Of a DNA stretch of 64,000 bases, positions 18,301 through 27,309 are shown in pieces. A program made the position numbers and the translations under genes. The DNA comes from JARFQH01 sp963825595 (GTDB taxonomy: Bacteria; Desulfobacterota; Desulfobacteria; Desulfobacterales; SG8-13): contig CAWGUE010000013.1 of assembly GCA_963825595.1 (NCBI GenBank), forward strand, positions 62,001-126,000. Reading direction: 5' to 3'. The notes under the pieces are model-generated. The model searched no databases. It was not told where the DNA came from and worked only from the letters and a program-made list of their open reading frames with translations. Numbering within the stretch: the stretch's first letter is position 1; every line of letters starts with the position of its first letter.

Positions 18301-19497
18301 ACATTCCTGAATGTCGGCATCAACGAGAAAGTCGCCGGCGGGCTTGCAGCCAGGACGGGAAACCCTTGGTTCGCGTGGGACAACTACAGGCGATTTTTAC
18401 AGTGTTACGGTATGGCCTTCGGACTCGAGCGGGATGAATTTGACGCCGTCATCAGGGATATGAAAAACCGTGCCGGGATTGCCTACAAGAAAGAATTTAC
18501 CGGTAACCAGATGAAAAATGTGGCTCTGGCCTATAAGAAAATGATACAGGATTACCGGATAGAAATCTTGGAGGATCCCTTTGAACAGCTATACATGACC
18601 ATCCAAAGCGTTCTCGATTCATGGGATTCCGCCAAAGCCAATACCTACCGCCGCATTATGGGAATATCGGACGACTGGGGTACGGCCATCACGGTTCAAT
18701 CGATGGTGTACGGCAATCTGTCGGAGAATTCCGGCTCCGGCGTTTTTTTTACGCACAATCCCCGTTGGCCCGGGGAAACCCTAAAACTATGGGGTGATTT
18801 TACCCTGAGCAATCAAGGCGAGGATGTCGTTTCCGGTCTGGTCATCACCCTGCCGATTTCCATATATCAGCAGGAAATCGAAATGCGGCCAACGGACACG
18901 ACTTTGGAGACCCATTACCCTGACATCTACACCGCCATGAAAAATTGGGCCGGCTACCTCGTTTATGAAAAAGGGTGGACCCCCCAGGAAATGGAGTTTA
19001 CCTTCGAGTCACCGGCGGTCAAGGACCTCTATCTGCTTCAGTGCCGGGACATGTCGATGAGAGAACGCAAGAAGGTGAGCACCTTCGATTCGCTGGGAAT
19101 TACCACGGACCGGTATCTGGGACACGGCATCGGCATCGGCGGCGGCGCACTGACCGGCCGTGTCGTATTTTCCTTGGAGGAAATCGACAAATGGCGTGCA
19201 GCGGAACCGCAGACAAACCTGATCCTGGCCCGCAGTGACACCGTACCGGACGACATCAGGGAAATTTATGCGGCCGACGGACTGTTGACCGCCCGCGGCG
19301 GGGTCACGTCCCACGCCTCTGTTGTCGCTCACCGCCTCGGCAAAACCTGCGTGGTTTGTGTCGGAGACCTGTTCTGCAACGAGAAAGAGAAAAGCTGCAT
19401 GTTGAAAGACAGGCGAATCAAATCCGGCGATTTCATCAGTATTGATGGGCGCGAGGGTTCGGTTTATTTGGGGAAGCTGGCTGTTAACGAGAATTAG
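15307..19497 (+). CDS. Giant PEP/pyruvate-binding protein with PPDK nucleotide-binding and phosphohistidine domains but no PEP barrel
   Basis: A 1396-residue protein. Residues 1 to about 900 are helical, without a family I recognise. About 905-1245 is the ATP-grasp-like domain of pyruvate phosphate dikinase / PEP synthase (LGNKGFNLVVLQSLGLPVPP; SVRSGSSISQPGMMDTFLNV; NQGEDVVSG). About 1290-1390 is the swivelling phosphohistidine domain with GGVTSHASVVAHRLG (His about 1336). The C-terminal TIM barrel that binds PEP/pyruvate is absent. The phosphoryl group would therefore go to another acceptor or protein, as in PEP-utilising modular kinases. The start at ATG 15307 avoids the upstream repeat element. 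It runs directly into gap, possibly cotranscribed. Confidence 0.8.
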   Translation: MIKSKALEVNLASYRVDVSIDDKYATLQDIMSRYYGLTEGFNTFLKELSHPYRNWNFIISEARRYTLEYFHLMDDHTDGPEGARLFVEIFIDAINAAREDVVKVEAVDNLVLFLQKIINDSRSGLDRFVPVLNEAFAGIRHLNDESFFLFVKSFYQLKRLGEMLLHKADRIDGGFEAINTLLLRYLQSNYAYWLAVRDPLDWFEAEARETDELGSLKHVTPIFAEITQNRIRNLEARRSDIGTKWPVDSPELLQELLTLAGYGQIVEIYRQTPQNLLAAGGKAHGNQWKIIFLFHMMATPGLTIIHEEVLRDINRTVSWLIENESDLNIRRLIRKTFTILKKQALSYPATALNGVLNMGKGVYRTDDSELVNYFIDQVIELPFQTPRISGVGEDWQIKVNKAHIQNIRTWLALIELNPKWSTRLISVLIIHLALGGVFLKDTDLFPRDITRLLNRDIGPVYNLVKQLTRLFPTYFNDIGAEGRLRDISTRIDEIMRRRDPLIHFLRKQSHVESSNQIIAFMEATIYFWATRDKKMLKQVVPSDIYERIDTHGPYIDGVHAIMVQLKRKEIDLQTLLTLKEDQLRRLIDDMNGEMTGEDRQRVVLLVAFYKLLHQKYSVDYVELKSYISQLSTEAFPDLKRLRNALAEQDLKKKLFLLLEYLGQLKGIILSTEKFEIREDIYRKRHITIDIPSMYGSYHELKFDALGLTYRMESLVNVLFEELIESIDLSLITKATFYQIYARLRLFDKALRLDGISSVEIERQLDLLAHSLEVKAFTFTQYLDIFKGFAAAVKNIINDYFQNVHEENLDRILAQISSDQILCKYIPDGSGASIDREKNKHRISEIFSRDRIAFSLGLQQLDRFVSRILNILFLQADKLPKDKLHQLLIYDPDNAMTSISKPDNRVTGLIYLGNKGFNLVVLQSLGLPVPPGFIITTEVFRCRQVIDSYRPAEKNFKDQIARHIILLEKMTGKIFGNPENPLLFSVRSGSSISQPGMMDTFLNVGINEKVAGGLAARTGNPWFAWDNYRRFLQCYGMAFGLERDEFDAVIRDMKNRAGIAYKKEFTGNQMKNVALAYKKMIQDYRIEILEDPFEQLYMTIQSVLDSWDSAKANTYRRIMGISDDWGTAITVQSMVYGNLSENSGSGVFFTHNPRWPGETLKLWGDFTLSNQGEDVVSGLVITLPISIYQQEIEMRPTDTTLETHYPDIYTAMKNWAGYLVYEKGWTPQEMEFTFESPAVKDLYLLQCRDMSMRERKKVSTFDSLGITTDRYLGHGIGIGGGALTGRVVFSLEEIDKWRAAEPQTNLILARSDTVPDDIREIYAADGLLTARGGVTSHASVVAHRLGKTCVVCVGDLFCNEKEKSCMLKDRRIKSGDFISIDGREGSVYLGKLAVNEN

Positions 19498-19550
19498 TGG
19501 ACCGCGGACGGTTTGTTTAACTTCGATGATCCAAAAGGGGGACGATCAAC

Positions 19551-20822
19551 ATGAATGCGGCGAACGGCAATAAAGGGTTAACCCTTGGAGTCAACGGACT
19601 GGGACGAATCGGTAAATTGACTGTTTGGCACCACGTCGGGCGGAAGTATTTCAAGGAAATTGTCGTGAACATCGGCCGGAACGCCGGCACATCCCTGGCA
19701 GACATCGCCCATTACCTTGAGCGGGATTCCTCGTATGGATTGCTGTGGGCATTTCTTCACGGTCACGCGGCAGAACCGGTGATTGGCGATATCGATGAAT
19801 CGGACGGTACCATTGTGGTGGACGGCGTTCGGATCAGAATCCTGCGATCCGACCGAAACCCGGCTGAGATCGCCTGGCGGGAGCATGGGGTTCGGTTGGT
19901 CGTTGACACGACCGGACGGTTTCTAGATCCATCCCTGGCACCGGAACACCCGGGCGGCAGTGTCCGCGGCCATCTCGAGGCCGGTGCTGAAAAGGTCATC
20001 GTATCAGCGCCTTTTAAGATGAAAGACAAAAAATCGGACGTGCGCGGTTCGACACCCGAAGATTCCGTCACCACGGTTATGGGGATTAATACCAACGATT
20101 ATGATCCCCGTCGCCACCGCATCATCTCCAGCGCATCCTGCACGACCACATGTCTGGCACATATGGTCAAACCCCTTATTGACCACTTCGGGCCCCAGAA
20201 AATCCTGACCGCCTCCATGGCGACTGTCCATGCCGCCACTGGATCGCAGTCTGTTCTGGACCGCCTCCCCCAGGCAGGGAAGAAAGATTTACGGAAAAAT
20301 CGCAGCATCATGAACAACATCATTTTGACAACAACCGGCGCGGCCAAAGCCCTGCGGCTGGTGATCCCCGAAATGCAGCAGATCGGTTTCATCGCCGAAT
20401 CCGTGCGCGTCCCCATCGCCACGGGGTCATTGATTATCCTGGTTGTATACCTCCAGGAAGAGCCGGACCATGATCCGATCCGGCGTGGAATCATCAACGA
20501 TGTCTACCGCCAGGCGGCCGCTCTCGATCCAAATAAATATTTACACTATTCGGAAAAACAGAATGTCTCAGGGGATATCGTCGGGGTTCCGCGTGCGGCC
20601 GCCATCATTGAAGGGTATGAGACCCATACCCGTACGGCGGAGGTTACCATCGACTTGGCGAATGTTCCCGGCCTTGATAAGAAAGTTATCGAGCAGCTAA
20701 CCAATACCATGATCAGCATTCCAGTCACCCAAGCGGTTATTTACGGTTGGTACGACAACGAGATGGGCAGTTACGTGAACATGCTCGCTGACCGGACGAT
20801 CAGTGTTGCCGAGCACATATAG
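19551..20822 (+). CDS. gap: Glyceraldehyde-3-phosphate dehydrogenase
   Basis: This glycolytic/gluconeogenic enzyme oxidises glyceraldehyde 3-phosphate to 1,3-bisphosphoglycerate with NAD(P). The N-terminal dinucleotide fold begins GVNGLGRIGKLTVWHHVG. The catalytic Cys is about residue 197 in SASCTTTCLAH, where the usual SCTTNCLAP Asn is replaced by Thr. C-terminal WYDNEMGSYVNMLADR is conserved. At 423 residues it is longer than the usual about 335, with insertions near 60-75 and 280-330 as in the long-form deltaproteobacterial GAPDHs. A GGGGGAC ribosome site precedes the ATG. It follows the dikinase-like gene by 53 bases. Confidence 0.9.
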   Translation: MNAANGNKGLTLGVNGLGRIGKLTVWHHVGRKYFKEIVVNIGRNAGTSLADIAHYLERDSSYGLLWAFLHGHAAEPVIGDIDESDGTIVVDGVRIRILRSDRNPAEIAWREHGVRLVVDTTGRFLDPSLAPEHPGGSVRGHLEAGAEKVIVSAPFKMKDKKSDVRGSTPEDSVTTVMGINTNDYDPRRHRIISSASCTTTCLAHMVKPLIDHFGPQKILTASMATVHAATGSQSVLDRLPQAGKKDLRKNRSIMNNIILTTTGAAKALRLVIPEMQQIGFIAESVRVPIATGSLIILVVYLQEEPDHDPIRRGIINDVYRQAAALDPNKYLHYSEKQNVSGDIVGVPRAAAIIEGYETHTRTAEVTIDLANVPGLDKKVIEQLTNTMISIPVTQAVIYGWYDNEMGSYVNMLADRTISVAEHI

Positions 20823-20897
20823 GGTGAACGTGACGGCGGAAAAAATGTGCGATGTCCGAACCTGGTGAAGACTTTCCGACCCTTTATTTATCAGGGG

Positions 20898-20937
20898 TCT
20901 TATTGGAAGTGGTTTCAAAACCCCATCTAACACCCAA
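20898..20937. repeat. Solo end of the family-1 inverted-repeat element
   Basis: GGTTTCAAAACCCCATCTAA matches the terminal repeat of the elements at 12267 and 15034, but no second end or interior is found. It lies between convergent gap and rsmA and is probably a deletion remnant. Confidence 0.6.
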
Positions 20938-20987
20938 CACTATCATTTCGGTCTTCTTGCGGTCATGCTATCAAGACCTGCCCCGCG

Positions 20988-21867
20988 CTAATGGCCGATT
21001 TCACCGGCGGAGGTTATCCCTTGGAGCATTTTTTTCAGGCTGGCGCTGAGAGCTAAAAATTCCGCCACATCCAGAGTCTCGGCTCTTCGTGACGACTCGA
21101 TCCGAGCGCTTTCGAGGGCCTGCCGGGCAACATCGGTGTCGATTCCCAATTCACTTCCCGCCAGAGAATTCTTCAACATTTTCCGGCGCTGTCCAAATGC
21201 CGCCCGTATAACCCTGAAGAAAAAAAGCTCGTCATCGGCAGCGAGATAACCTGACTTGTTGAATTCTATTTTCAGAACCGTCGAATCCACCTTGGGGCGC
21301 GGTGTGAAAAGGTTTGCAGACACACGGGCGATGGAACGAATTGTCGCACAATACTGAATCATCACCGAAAGACGACCGTATTCCCTGCCCCCCGGAGCGG
21401 CAGTCAGGCGTTGAGCCAGTTCCAACTGAAACATCAGCACCGCACGTTTTACGGCGGCTCGAACCGAGATCAACTGGACCAAGACCTGCGAAGAAATGTT
21501 GTAGGGAAGGTTGCCCAGAACGATCAGTCTTCTGCCGGAATCGGCTGCAACGGCTGGTATATCGACCTGAAAGATACTCTTATTCAGTAGGGTGGTATTG
21601 GCAGTATTGTTTGCCAGGAGTTCGGCCTTCAGTAGATCCACGAGCCGGGAATCTTTTTCCACGGCCCATACTTTGGCCGCCTGACGGGCCGCCGGTATGG
21701 TCAACGCCCCTAAACCCGCGCCAATTTCGAGAACGACATCTTTATTCGTAATTCCTGCGTGGGAGACAATCATTGCAGCTGTGGATGGATCAGTCAGAAA
21801 ATTCTGGCCCAGACGTTTGTCCGCGCTGATGTTCCAGGCCTTCAGAAGTGATATTCGGTGAGGTCAT
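20988..21867 (-). CDS. rsmA: 16S rRNA dimethyladenosine transferase, apparent frameshift at the N-terminus
   Basis: RsmA (KsgA) dimethylates the two adenines of the 3' terminal hairpin of 16S rRNA. Visible motifs are KRLGQNFLTDP, the SAM-binding VLEIGAGLGALT, catalytic NLPYNIS and the C-terminal FTPRPKVDSTVLKIEF. The reading frame containing KRLGQNFL is not joined to an ATG: the plausible start (ATG at 21867, encoding MTSPNIT) is one base out of frame with LLKAWNISADKRLGQNF, and an in-frame TGA lies before it. The first in-frame ATG (21773) would delete the essential QNF region. Either a real frameshift, a rare CTG/ATA start or a sequence error. Flanked by repeats. Confidence 0.85.
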
Positions 21868-22067
21868 TATAGGCGCCTTTCGCTCTCGGCTTGCTGGTGA
21901 TCGGCGTTACGGTTACAAAGACATTAAATCAGTTTATCCTATTAAGATCAAGCGGCGACAACCGGAACCGCAATGACGTTTTTTTATGCAGTCAAAAACT
22001 CCAGCGACTTGACTTTTATGAAGATGTTCAATATTTTTAGTGTGTTCCAATTTGGGTTTTTCTCTCT

Positions 22068-22295
22068 AACCTAATTTGAGCAGTTGTCGAGGCTTGCTCG
22101 CCTTTGGCGAGTTTGCCGCAGATCCTGTCGTTCCGTCCCGCCGCCGGCGGGATCGGCTATGCGGGTCCCGCTTACAGGAAGATGCGGCAAGGTCGGCAAT
22201 CCCAAAGGGTTTCAAATTTAAAATTCAAATATGATAGAATTCCTTATAAAAAAAGTCTCCCCTAATTTTGAAATTTGAAACGCTCACTTTAGGTC
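22068..22295 (+). repeat. Family-2 terminal-inverted-repeat element, copy 1
   Basis: The ends are ACCTAATTTGAGC (left) and GCTCACTTTAGGT (right, inverted). The interior shares GGCTTGCTCGCCTTTGGCGA, GCTATGCGGGTCCCGCTTAC, GATGCGG and ATGATAGAATTCCTTATA with 26983-27236 and also holds an AAATTTAAAATT / AATTTTGAAATTT palindrome. About 228 bases and non-coding, so MITE-like. It ends 48 bases before the small gene at 22343. Confidence 0.75.
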
Positions 22296-22342
22296 AAAGT
22301 AAAATCCACTTGTCATTACCCTTTTTATAGAGGAGGACCTCC

Positions 22343-22732
22343 ATGGCGAAGCGCAAGACCAAGAACATCAGTTTTGATGCAATGGTGAAATTTTTCTTGC
22401 ACAATTACCACATACCCACAACGAAAGACGTCGATAAACTGATGGCACGATTAGATCAGATCGAAAAGTTGATCAAATCTACGGGCACGGCAAGAAGAGG
22501 CCGCCGAGCCACTACGACTATCGCAGGAGGCAGAAAACCACGCTCCGGCGGTGGGTCTACTGCTGTTGAACAGGTTCTGGCGGTGATTCGAGGTTTGAAG
22601 CAGGGTGCCGGATTGCCGGAAATCAAGGCCAAAACAGGTTTTGACGACAAAAAGGTTCGAAACATCATTTTTCGCTTGAACAAAAACGGTTCAATCGCAC
22701 GCCTGAGCCGGGGAATATACATTGCCAAGTAA
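22343..22732 (+). CDS. Small basic protein with C-terminal winged-helix-like region, function unknown
   Basis: A 129-residue protein that I do not assign to a named family. Residues 1-45 contain an amphipathic helix (DVDKLMARLDQIEKLIKS). A Lys/Arg/Gly-rich linker (about 47-75) looks suited to nucleic-acid contact. Residues about 75-129 resemble a winged helix: GSTAVEQVLAVIRGLKQGAG, then LPEIKAKTGFDDKKVRNIIF as a recognition-helix pair and RGIYIAK as the wing. A strong GAGGAGG ribosome site precedes the ATG. A DNA-binding or chromatin role is an inference from these features only. Confidence 0.75.
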   Translation: MAKRKTKNISFDAMVKFFLHNYHIPTTKDVDKLMARLDQIEKLIKSTGTARRGRRATTTIAGGRKPRSGGGSTAVEQVLAVIRGLKQGAGLPEIKAKTGFDDKKVRNIIFRLNKNGSIARLSRGIYIAK

Positions 22733-22967
22733 GAAAACGGTATTTGTTATCTGCAATAAACACCTTCTAATATGATCCCCGGCGGTGTTGCGGGAAGCTC
22801 AAAATAATCGCTGCGCTTTTTTCGGGCGTGCTTTATCAGAGTCCGCACCATGGTCAGCGGTCCGGGTGGTATTCTCGAGAGAACCCGTCGGGTTAACATG
22901 GATTTCTCCGTGTTTGGCTTCGGTCGGCAACCAGGCAAAACATTGGGAGGATATAAGGAATTTCATC

Positions 22968-25967
22968 ATGGATCAAAAAAAAGACTATAACAACCCTGGC
23001 ATTGACCTGCAATGGTCTTTCGGCGGGTATACCGTAAAAAGAATTGAGGAGATTGCCGAAGCTGGAATTTTCTTCTACGAACTCGAGCACGCCGCCAGCG
23101 GTGCCCGGCACATCCATCTCAGCAATGACGACCGCGAAAACACATTTGCGGTTGCATTCAAAACCGTCCCGAAAGATTCAACCGGTGTCGCGCATATACT
23201 GGAGCACACGGTTCTGTGCGGTTCAGAAAAATACCCGGTGCGGGATCCCTTCTTCTCCATGCTCAAACGCAGCCTGAGCACTTTCATGAATGCCTTTACC
23301 GCATCGGATTGGACAATGTACCCGTTTTCGACCCAGAACTCCAAAGACTACCGCAACCTGATGGATGTCTATCTCGATGCGATTTTTTTCCCCAAGCTTA
23401 CAGAACTTAGCTTCAAACAGGAAGGACATCGCCTGGAGATCAACGGGGAGTCGGCTGGTGGTGGCGTTTCCTCGCAGCTGGTATACAAGGGCGTTGTGTA
23501 CAACGAGATGAAAGGTGCCATGTCGTCAGCCGACCAGGTAATGGCGCGCTCTCTTCTCAAGTCTCTTTACCCGTCTACTACTTACAGTTACAATTCCGGC
23601 GGTGACCCGTCAGTGATTCCACAGTTGACCTACGCGCAGTTGAAAGCCTTTCACCAACATCACTATCACCCCAGCAATGCTTATTTTTATACCTACGGAA
23701 ACCAGCCCCTGCAGGATCACCTGGCGTTCATCGAAGAAAAGATCCTGAAAAAATTCACGCGTATCCAACCGGACACAGAAGTCCCACAGCAACCACGCTG
23801 GCGTCAACCGCGCCAGGCCACCTTTTACTATCCTTTGTCGGAGAATGAGGATCCGGCAAGTAAATGCCAGGCCTGTGTGGCTTGGCTCACTGCCGATATT
23901 CGCGACAGTTCCGAGGTGCTGGCCTTGGCCCTTCTGGAGCAGATACTACTTGGAAATCCCGGGTCTCCGCTGAGAAAAGCACTGATCGACTCCCAACTGG
24001 GAGCGGCCCTTTGCGATGCAGCCGGATTCGATGCCGACAACCGTGACACTATGTTTGTCGCCGGTCTCAAAGAAATGCAGGCGTCGGCGGTAGAGCAACT
24101 TGAGACAGTCGTTTTCGACGTGCTCGATACACTGGCAACCGGCGGTATCGACGAATCTTTGGTCGCGTCGGCCTTACATCAGATCGAGTTCCACCGCAAG
24201 GAGGTTACCAACACACCGTATCCATACGGCATCAAACAGTTGCTCATCATTGCCGCTATCTGGATTCACGGCGGAGATCCATTGAAAAGGCTGCGGTTGG
24301 ATGACGACCTCATGTGGATCCGCCGCAAGGTGGCCGGTGGGAAATTCTTCGAGGAGTGCATCCGGAATCATCTTCTCGGCAACGACCACCGCCTTCTATT
24401 CAGATTACTGCCCGATCAACAGATGACCAAAAAGGAAGAAATCAGGGTCGCCCGGGAGCTAGAACAAATAAGTGCGAAATTAAAGAAATCCGATTTCAGT
24501 AAAATCGCCTCTGACGCAGATGCCCTGGAGAAATTACAGGAGACCGAAGAAGACTTGTCTTGCTTGCCAACACTGTCAAGGGCTGATGTCCCGGCTGACA
24601 TTCCGCGTATTGCTGGCCGTGTAACAGCGGCAGATGCCCCGATTACCGCCTATGAACAGAGAACATCGGGGATCTTTTACTTTGCAACCGCCGCCGGCGC
24701 TGGGCAAATACCCCCGGCACTGGTTCCTCTTGTTCCATTCTTTTGCTACATCTTTCCCAGGATTGGAACAACAAAATACGATTACACCACGATGGCCAAC
24801 CGCATAGACCTTTACACCGGCGGTATCAGCTTGTCTGCGCATTCCAGGACCGGATTCGACAACGACGGGAACTGTATTCCCTTTGTTTCTTTCAACTCCA
24901 AGTGCCTGGACCGCAACCAGGAACCGATGTTAGCGATTGTCGCAGAGCTGATATTCGATACCGATTTCTCCGACTTGAGCCGGTTGAAAAACCTCATGAT
25001 GGAGTACCGGGCATCCCTCGAATCGATGGTCCTCCACAACGGCCATCGTTTGGCCATCTCGCTCGCGGCACGGAATTTCTCCACAACAAGGAACCTGAGT
25101 GAACTCTGGTCGGGCGTATTACAACTAAAAGCAATTAAGGAACTTACAAAGGCGCCAACGGATGCCACGCTTACGAAATTGGCCGATGACATGTCGACCA
25201 TTCGGCGATCGGTATTTTTCAGAGACAACATGAAGGTTGCTTTAATCGGCGAAAAAGGCGTCATTGCAGCGGCCACAACGCCGGTATTGGACATTTGCCG
25301 TCGGATGCAAAAACCAGCGGAGGATGTAGGTACCGGTGGGGCCTTCCGGCCACCGATTGATTTCACCCCTGACAGCATGGTCAGGGAGGGTTGGAGCACT
25401 TCATCGGCAGTGTCCTTTGTCTCCCAGGCATTTGAAACCGTCAGAATGGAGCATCCTGATGCCCCGGCATTGGCGGTTATCGGAAAATTCCTGCGATCAC
25501 TCTACCTGCATCGCGAGATTCGAGAGAAAGGCGGGGCTTACGGCGGCTTTTCGTTATACAACCCGGAGGATGGACTTTTTTGCCTGGCATCGTACAGGGA
25601 TCCACACATCGTTTCTACGCTCGACGTATTCAACAACGCTGCCGCCTTCGTACTTTCGGATTCATACAGCGACACGGATGTTGACGAAGCTGTACTACAG
25701 GTCTGTTCCGAAATCGACAAACCTGATCCACCGGGGCCGGCTGCCCGCAAGGCATTTTACCGCGAGATAATTCACCTTACCGATGAGGCCCGGCAGCAAT
25801 TCAAGGAACGACTCCTGGATCTTAACCGCCGCCGAGTGAAGGAAGCGGCAATCAAATATTTTAATCCGGACCAAGGCGATCACGCCGTGGCTGTCATCTC
25901 CGGGGAGAACCAGCTGCAGATGGCCAACGAGAAAATCGATCCTCCGCTGGTGCTGCACAGAATATAG
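22968..25967 (+). CDS. Insulinase-family zinc peptidase, PreP-like (M16C)
   Basis: A single-chain M16C metallopeptidase of 999 residues, a family that degrades short peptides inside a closed two-half chamber. The inverted zinc motif HxxEH is at His76-Glu79-His80 (VAHILEHTVLCGSEKYPVRD). FFSMLKRSLSTFMNAFTASD is the conserved downstream block, and the second half carries the REKGGAYGG substrate-clamp motif typical of M16 partner domains. The length matches presequence peptidase. ATG 22968 is preferred over in-frame upstream starts: it has an AAGGAA ribosome site, and the added N-terminus would be unrelated. No signal peptide, so cytoplasmic. Likely a peptide scavenger. Confidence 0.92.
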   Translation: MDQKKDYNNPGIDLQWSFGGYTVKRIEEIAEAGIFFYELEHAASGARHIHLSNDDRENTFAVAFKTVPKDSTGVAHILEHTVLCGSEKYPVRDPFFSMLKRSLSTFMNAFTASDWTMYPFSTQNSKDYRNLMDVYLDAIFFPKLTELSFKQEGHRLEINGESAGGGVSSQLVYKGVVYNEMKGAMSSADQVMARSLLKSLYPSTTYSYNSGGDPSVIPQLTYAQLKAFHQHHYHPSNAYFYTYGNQPLQDHLAFIEEKILKKFTRIQPDTEVPQQPRWRQPRQATFYYPLSENEDPASKCQACVAWLTADIRDSSEVLALALLEQILLGNPGSPLRKALIDSQLGAALCDAAGFDADNRDTMFVAGLKEMQASAVEQLETVVFDVLDTLATGGIDESLVASALHQIEFHRKEVTNTPYPYGIKQLLIIAAIWIHGGDPLKRLRLDDDLMWIRRKVAGGKFFEECIRNHLLGNDHRLLFRLLPDQQMTKKEEIRVARELEQISAKLKKSDFSKIASDADALEKLQETEEDLSCLPTLSRADVPADIPRIAGRVTAADAPITAYEQRTSGIFYFATAAGAGQIPPALVPLVPFFCYIFPRIGTTKYDYTTMANRIDLYTGGISLSAHSRTGFDNDGNCIPFVSFNSKCLDRNQEPMLAIVAELIFDTDFSDLSRLKNLMMEYRASLESMVLHNGHRLAISLAARNFSTTRNLSELWSGVLQLKAIKELTKAPTDATLTKLADDMSTIRRSVFFRDNMKVALIGEKGVIAAATTPVLDICRRMQKPAEDVGTGGAFRPPIDFTPDSMVREGWSTSSAVSFVSQAFETVRMEHPDAPALAVIGKFLRSLYLHREIREKGGAYGGFSLYNPEDGLFCLASYRDPHIVSTLDVFNNAAAFVLSDSYSDTDVDEAVLQVCSEIDKPDPPGPAARKAFYREIIHLTDEARQQFKERLLDLNRRRVKEAAIKYFNPDQGDHAVAVISGENQLQMANEKIDPPLVLHRI

Positions 25968-26128
25968 CCAAGGAACGGATACCGGCGCCCGGTGCAACGC
26001 CCACCGATGGGGTCGAGTCAGGTTTCCAAGTCTTAAATTTATGACCACCTGCCGTAACAGTTGACCCCGGTGAAAGCCGCCCGGAATCGCTCCAGCAGTG
26101 ACGTCATCGTTCTGTCTGGCGGTTTTGT

Positions 26129-26915
26129 TTAGACAAGCCGTCGCCGGATTTCACCCGGATCGCGCCTGACATTCAGTTGGCGACCGGGCACGTCGATGTC
26201 GATGATAACCCCATTTCGAATGGCACCGATCGGGCCGCCGTTATATGCCTGCCTCTCGACATGCCCGATACAGGGATCTGCGGTGGCTCCCGAAAAACGG
26301 CCGTCGGTAATCAGGGCAACCCGCTTGTAACCGGCGCCTTTGATGGCGTCGGTCGGCATCAGCATTTCCGGCATGCCGGTGCTCCCGCCGGCTCCTGGTA
26401 TGGCACCACCAATACATCGCCTTCAGTGATGCGTTTCGCCTCGGCGGCATCCAGCAATGCCTTTCCAGAATGATACACCTTTGCCGGGCCTGTATGTGCC
26501 AGCATGTCGCTGTCGACAACCGTCTGTTTGATTATTGCGCTGTGGGCAATGTTGCCTTTTAGCGCGGTGATCCCACCCTCAGCATGATAGGCATCCTCCC
26601 GGCTTCTGATAACTTCATGATTCCGGATGTCACCGCCGGCTGCCAAATCTGCAATGCTAAGGACGCCGACTGTTGCGCTGTCCTTTATCGGGCCTTTCAA
26701 CCGGTTGAGCACGGCCGGAATATCGCCGGCGGCATCGACATCTTCCATTTCGTAAGGTCCGGCCGGGATAACAGCGCAAGGGGGGGCAGGGAAATACGGT
26801 CGAACATGTCCACATCGATGTCGATCCGGTCCATTCCGGCCGGTCACGTTTCGGCAGCGCGTCGATGGCCGGTCGATCATGACAGGCTGGTGGCTACCCG
26901 GTTAGACTTTTGGCG
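26129..26915 (-). pseudogene. ilvD: Relic of a dihydroxy-acid dehydratase (IlvD/Edd family)
   Basis: Two overlapping minus-strand frames together resemble the C-terminal half of dihydroxy-acid dehydratase. One frame (to about 26390) carries GGITALKGNIAHSAIIKQT and VYHSGKALLDAAEAKRITEGDVLVV. The next frame (26374-26129) continues with MPEMLMPTDAIKGAGYKRVA, LITDGRFSGA and DIDVPGRQLNV. A frameshift separates them, another disrupts sequence near 26800, and the N-terminal half with the Fe-S cysteines is missing. It is therefore inactive, with no trace of the rest in the gap. Confidence 0.85.
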
Positions 26916-26982
26916 TTGTCCGGGAAATTGGATTTAAAGGCTTGACGAATTGATAGCCCTTGAGCTATTAAAAAGGTTTATT

Positions 26983-27236
26983 TATACTCAAATAAAGCGA
27001 TTTTCAAGGCTTGCTTGCCTCTGGCGATTTTGCCGCAGATACAAGGAAAAGGTCGTTCCGCCATAGTCTGCTATGCGGGTCCCGCTTACGGGAAGATGCG
27101 GTAATCCGCCAGGGGCGGATAAAAATTGGAAATCCCTTAGGGTTTTATATTTTCGAAAATCGAATTGATAGAATTCCTTATACTTATTTTTAATTTCGTC
27201 CTTTCGAAAATATGAAACGCTCAACTTGGGTTATAC
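26983..27236 (+). repeat. Family-2 terminal-inverted-repeat element, copy 2
   Basis: The same element as 22068-22295, in the same orientation: GGCTTGCTTGCCTCTGGCGA, CTATGCGGGTCCCGCTTACG and TGATAGAATTCCTTATA are shared, and the ends are GCGATTTTC-like and GAAACGCTCAACTTGGGT. The flanks carry TATACTC on both sides (26983 and 27232), a possible target duplication. It ends 74 bases before hisS. Confidence 0.75.
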
Positions 27237-27309
27237 TCGTGCAAAAACGAGGACGTAACAGCAACCCCGCAACCGCCGGCCTTTAAAACAGGTCGCATAT
27301 TCATACGCC

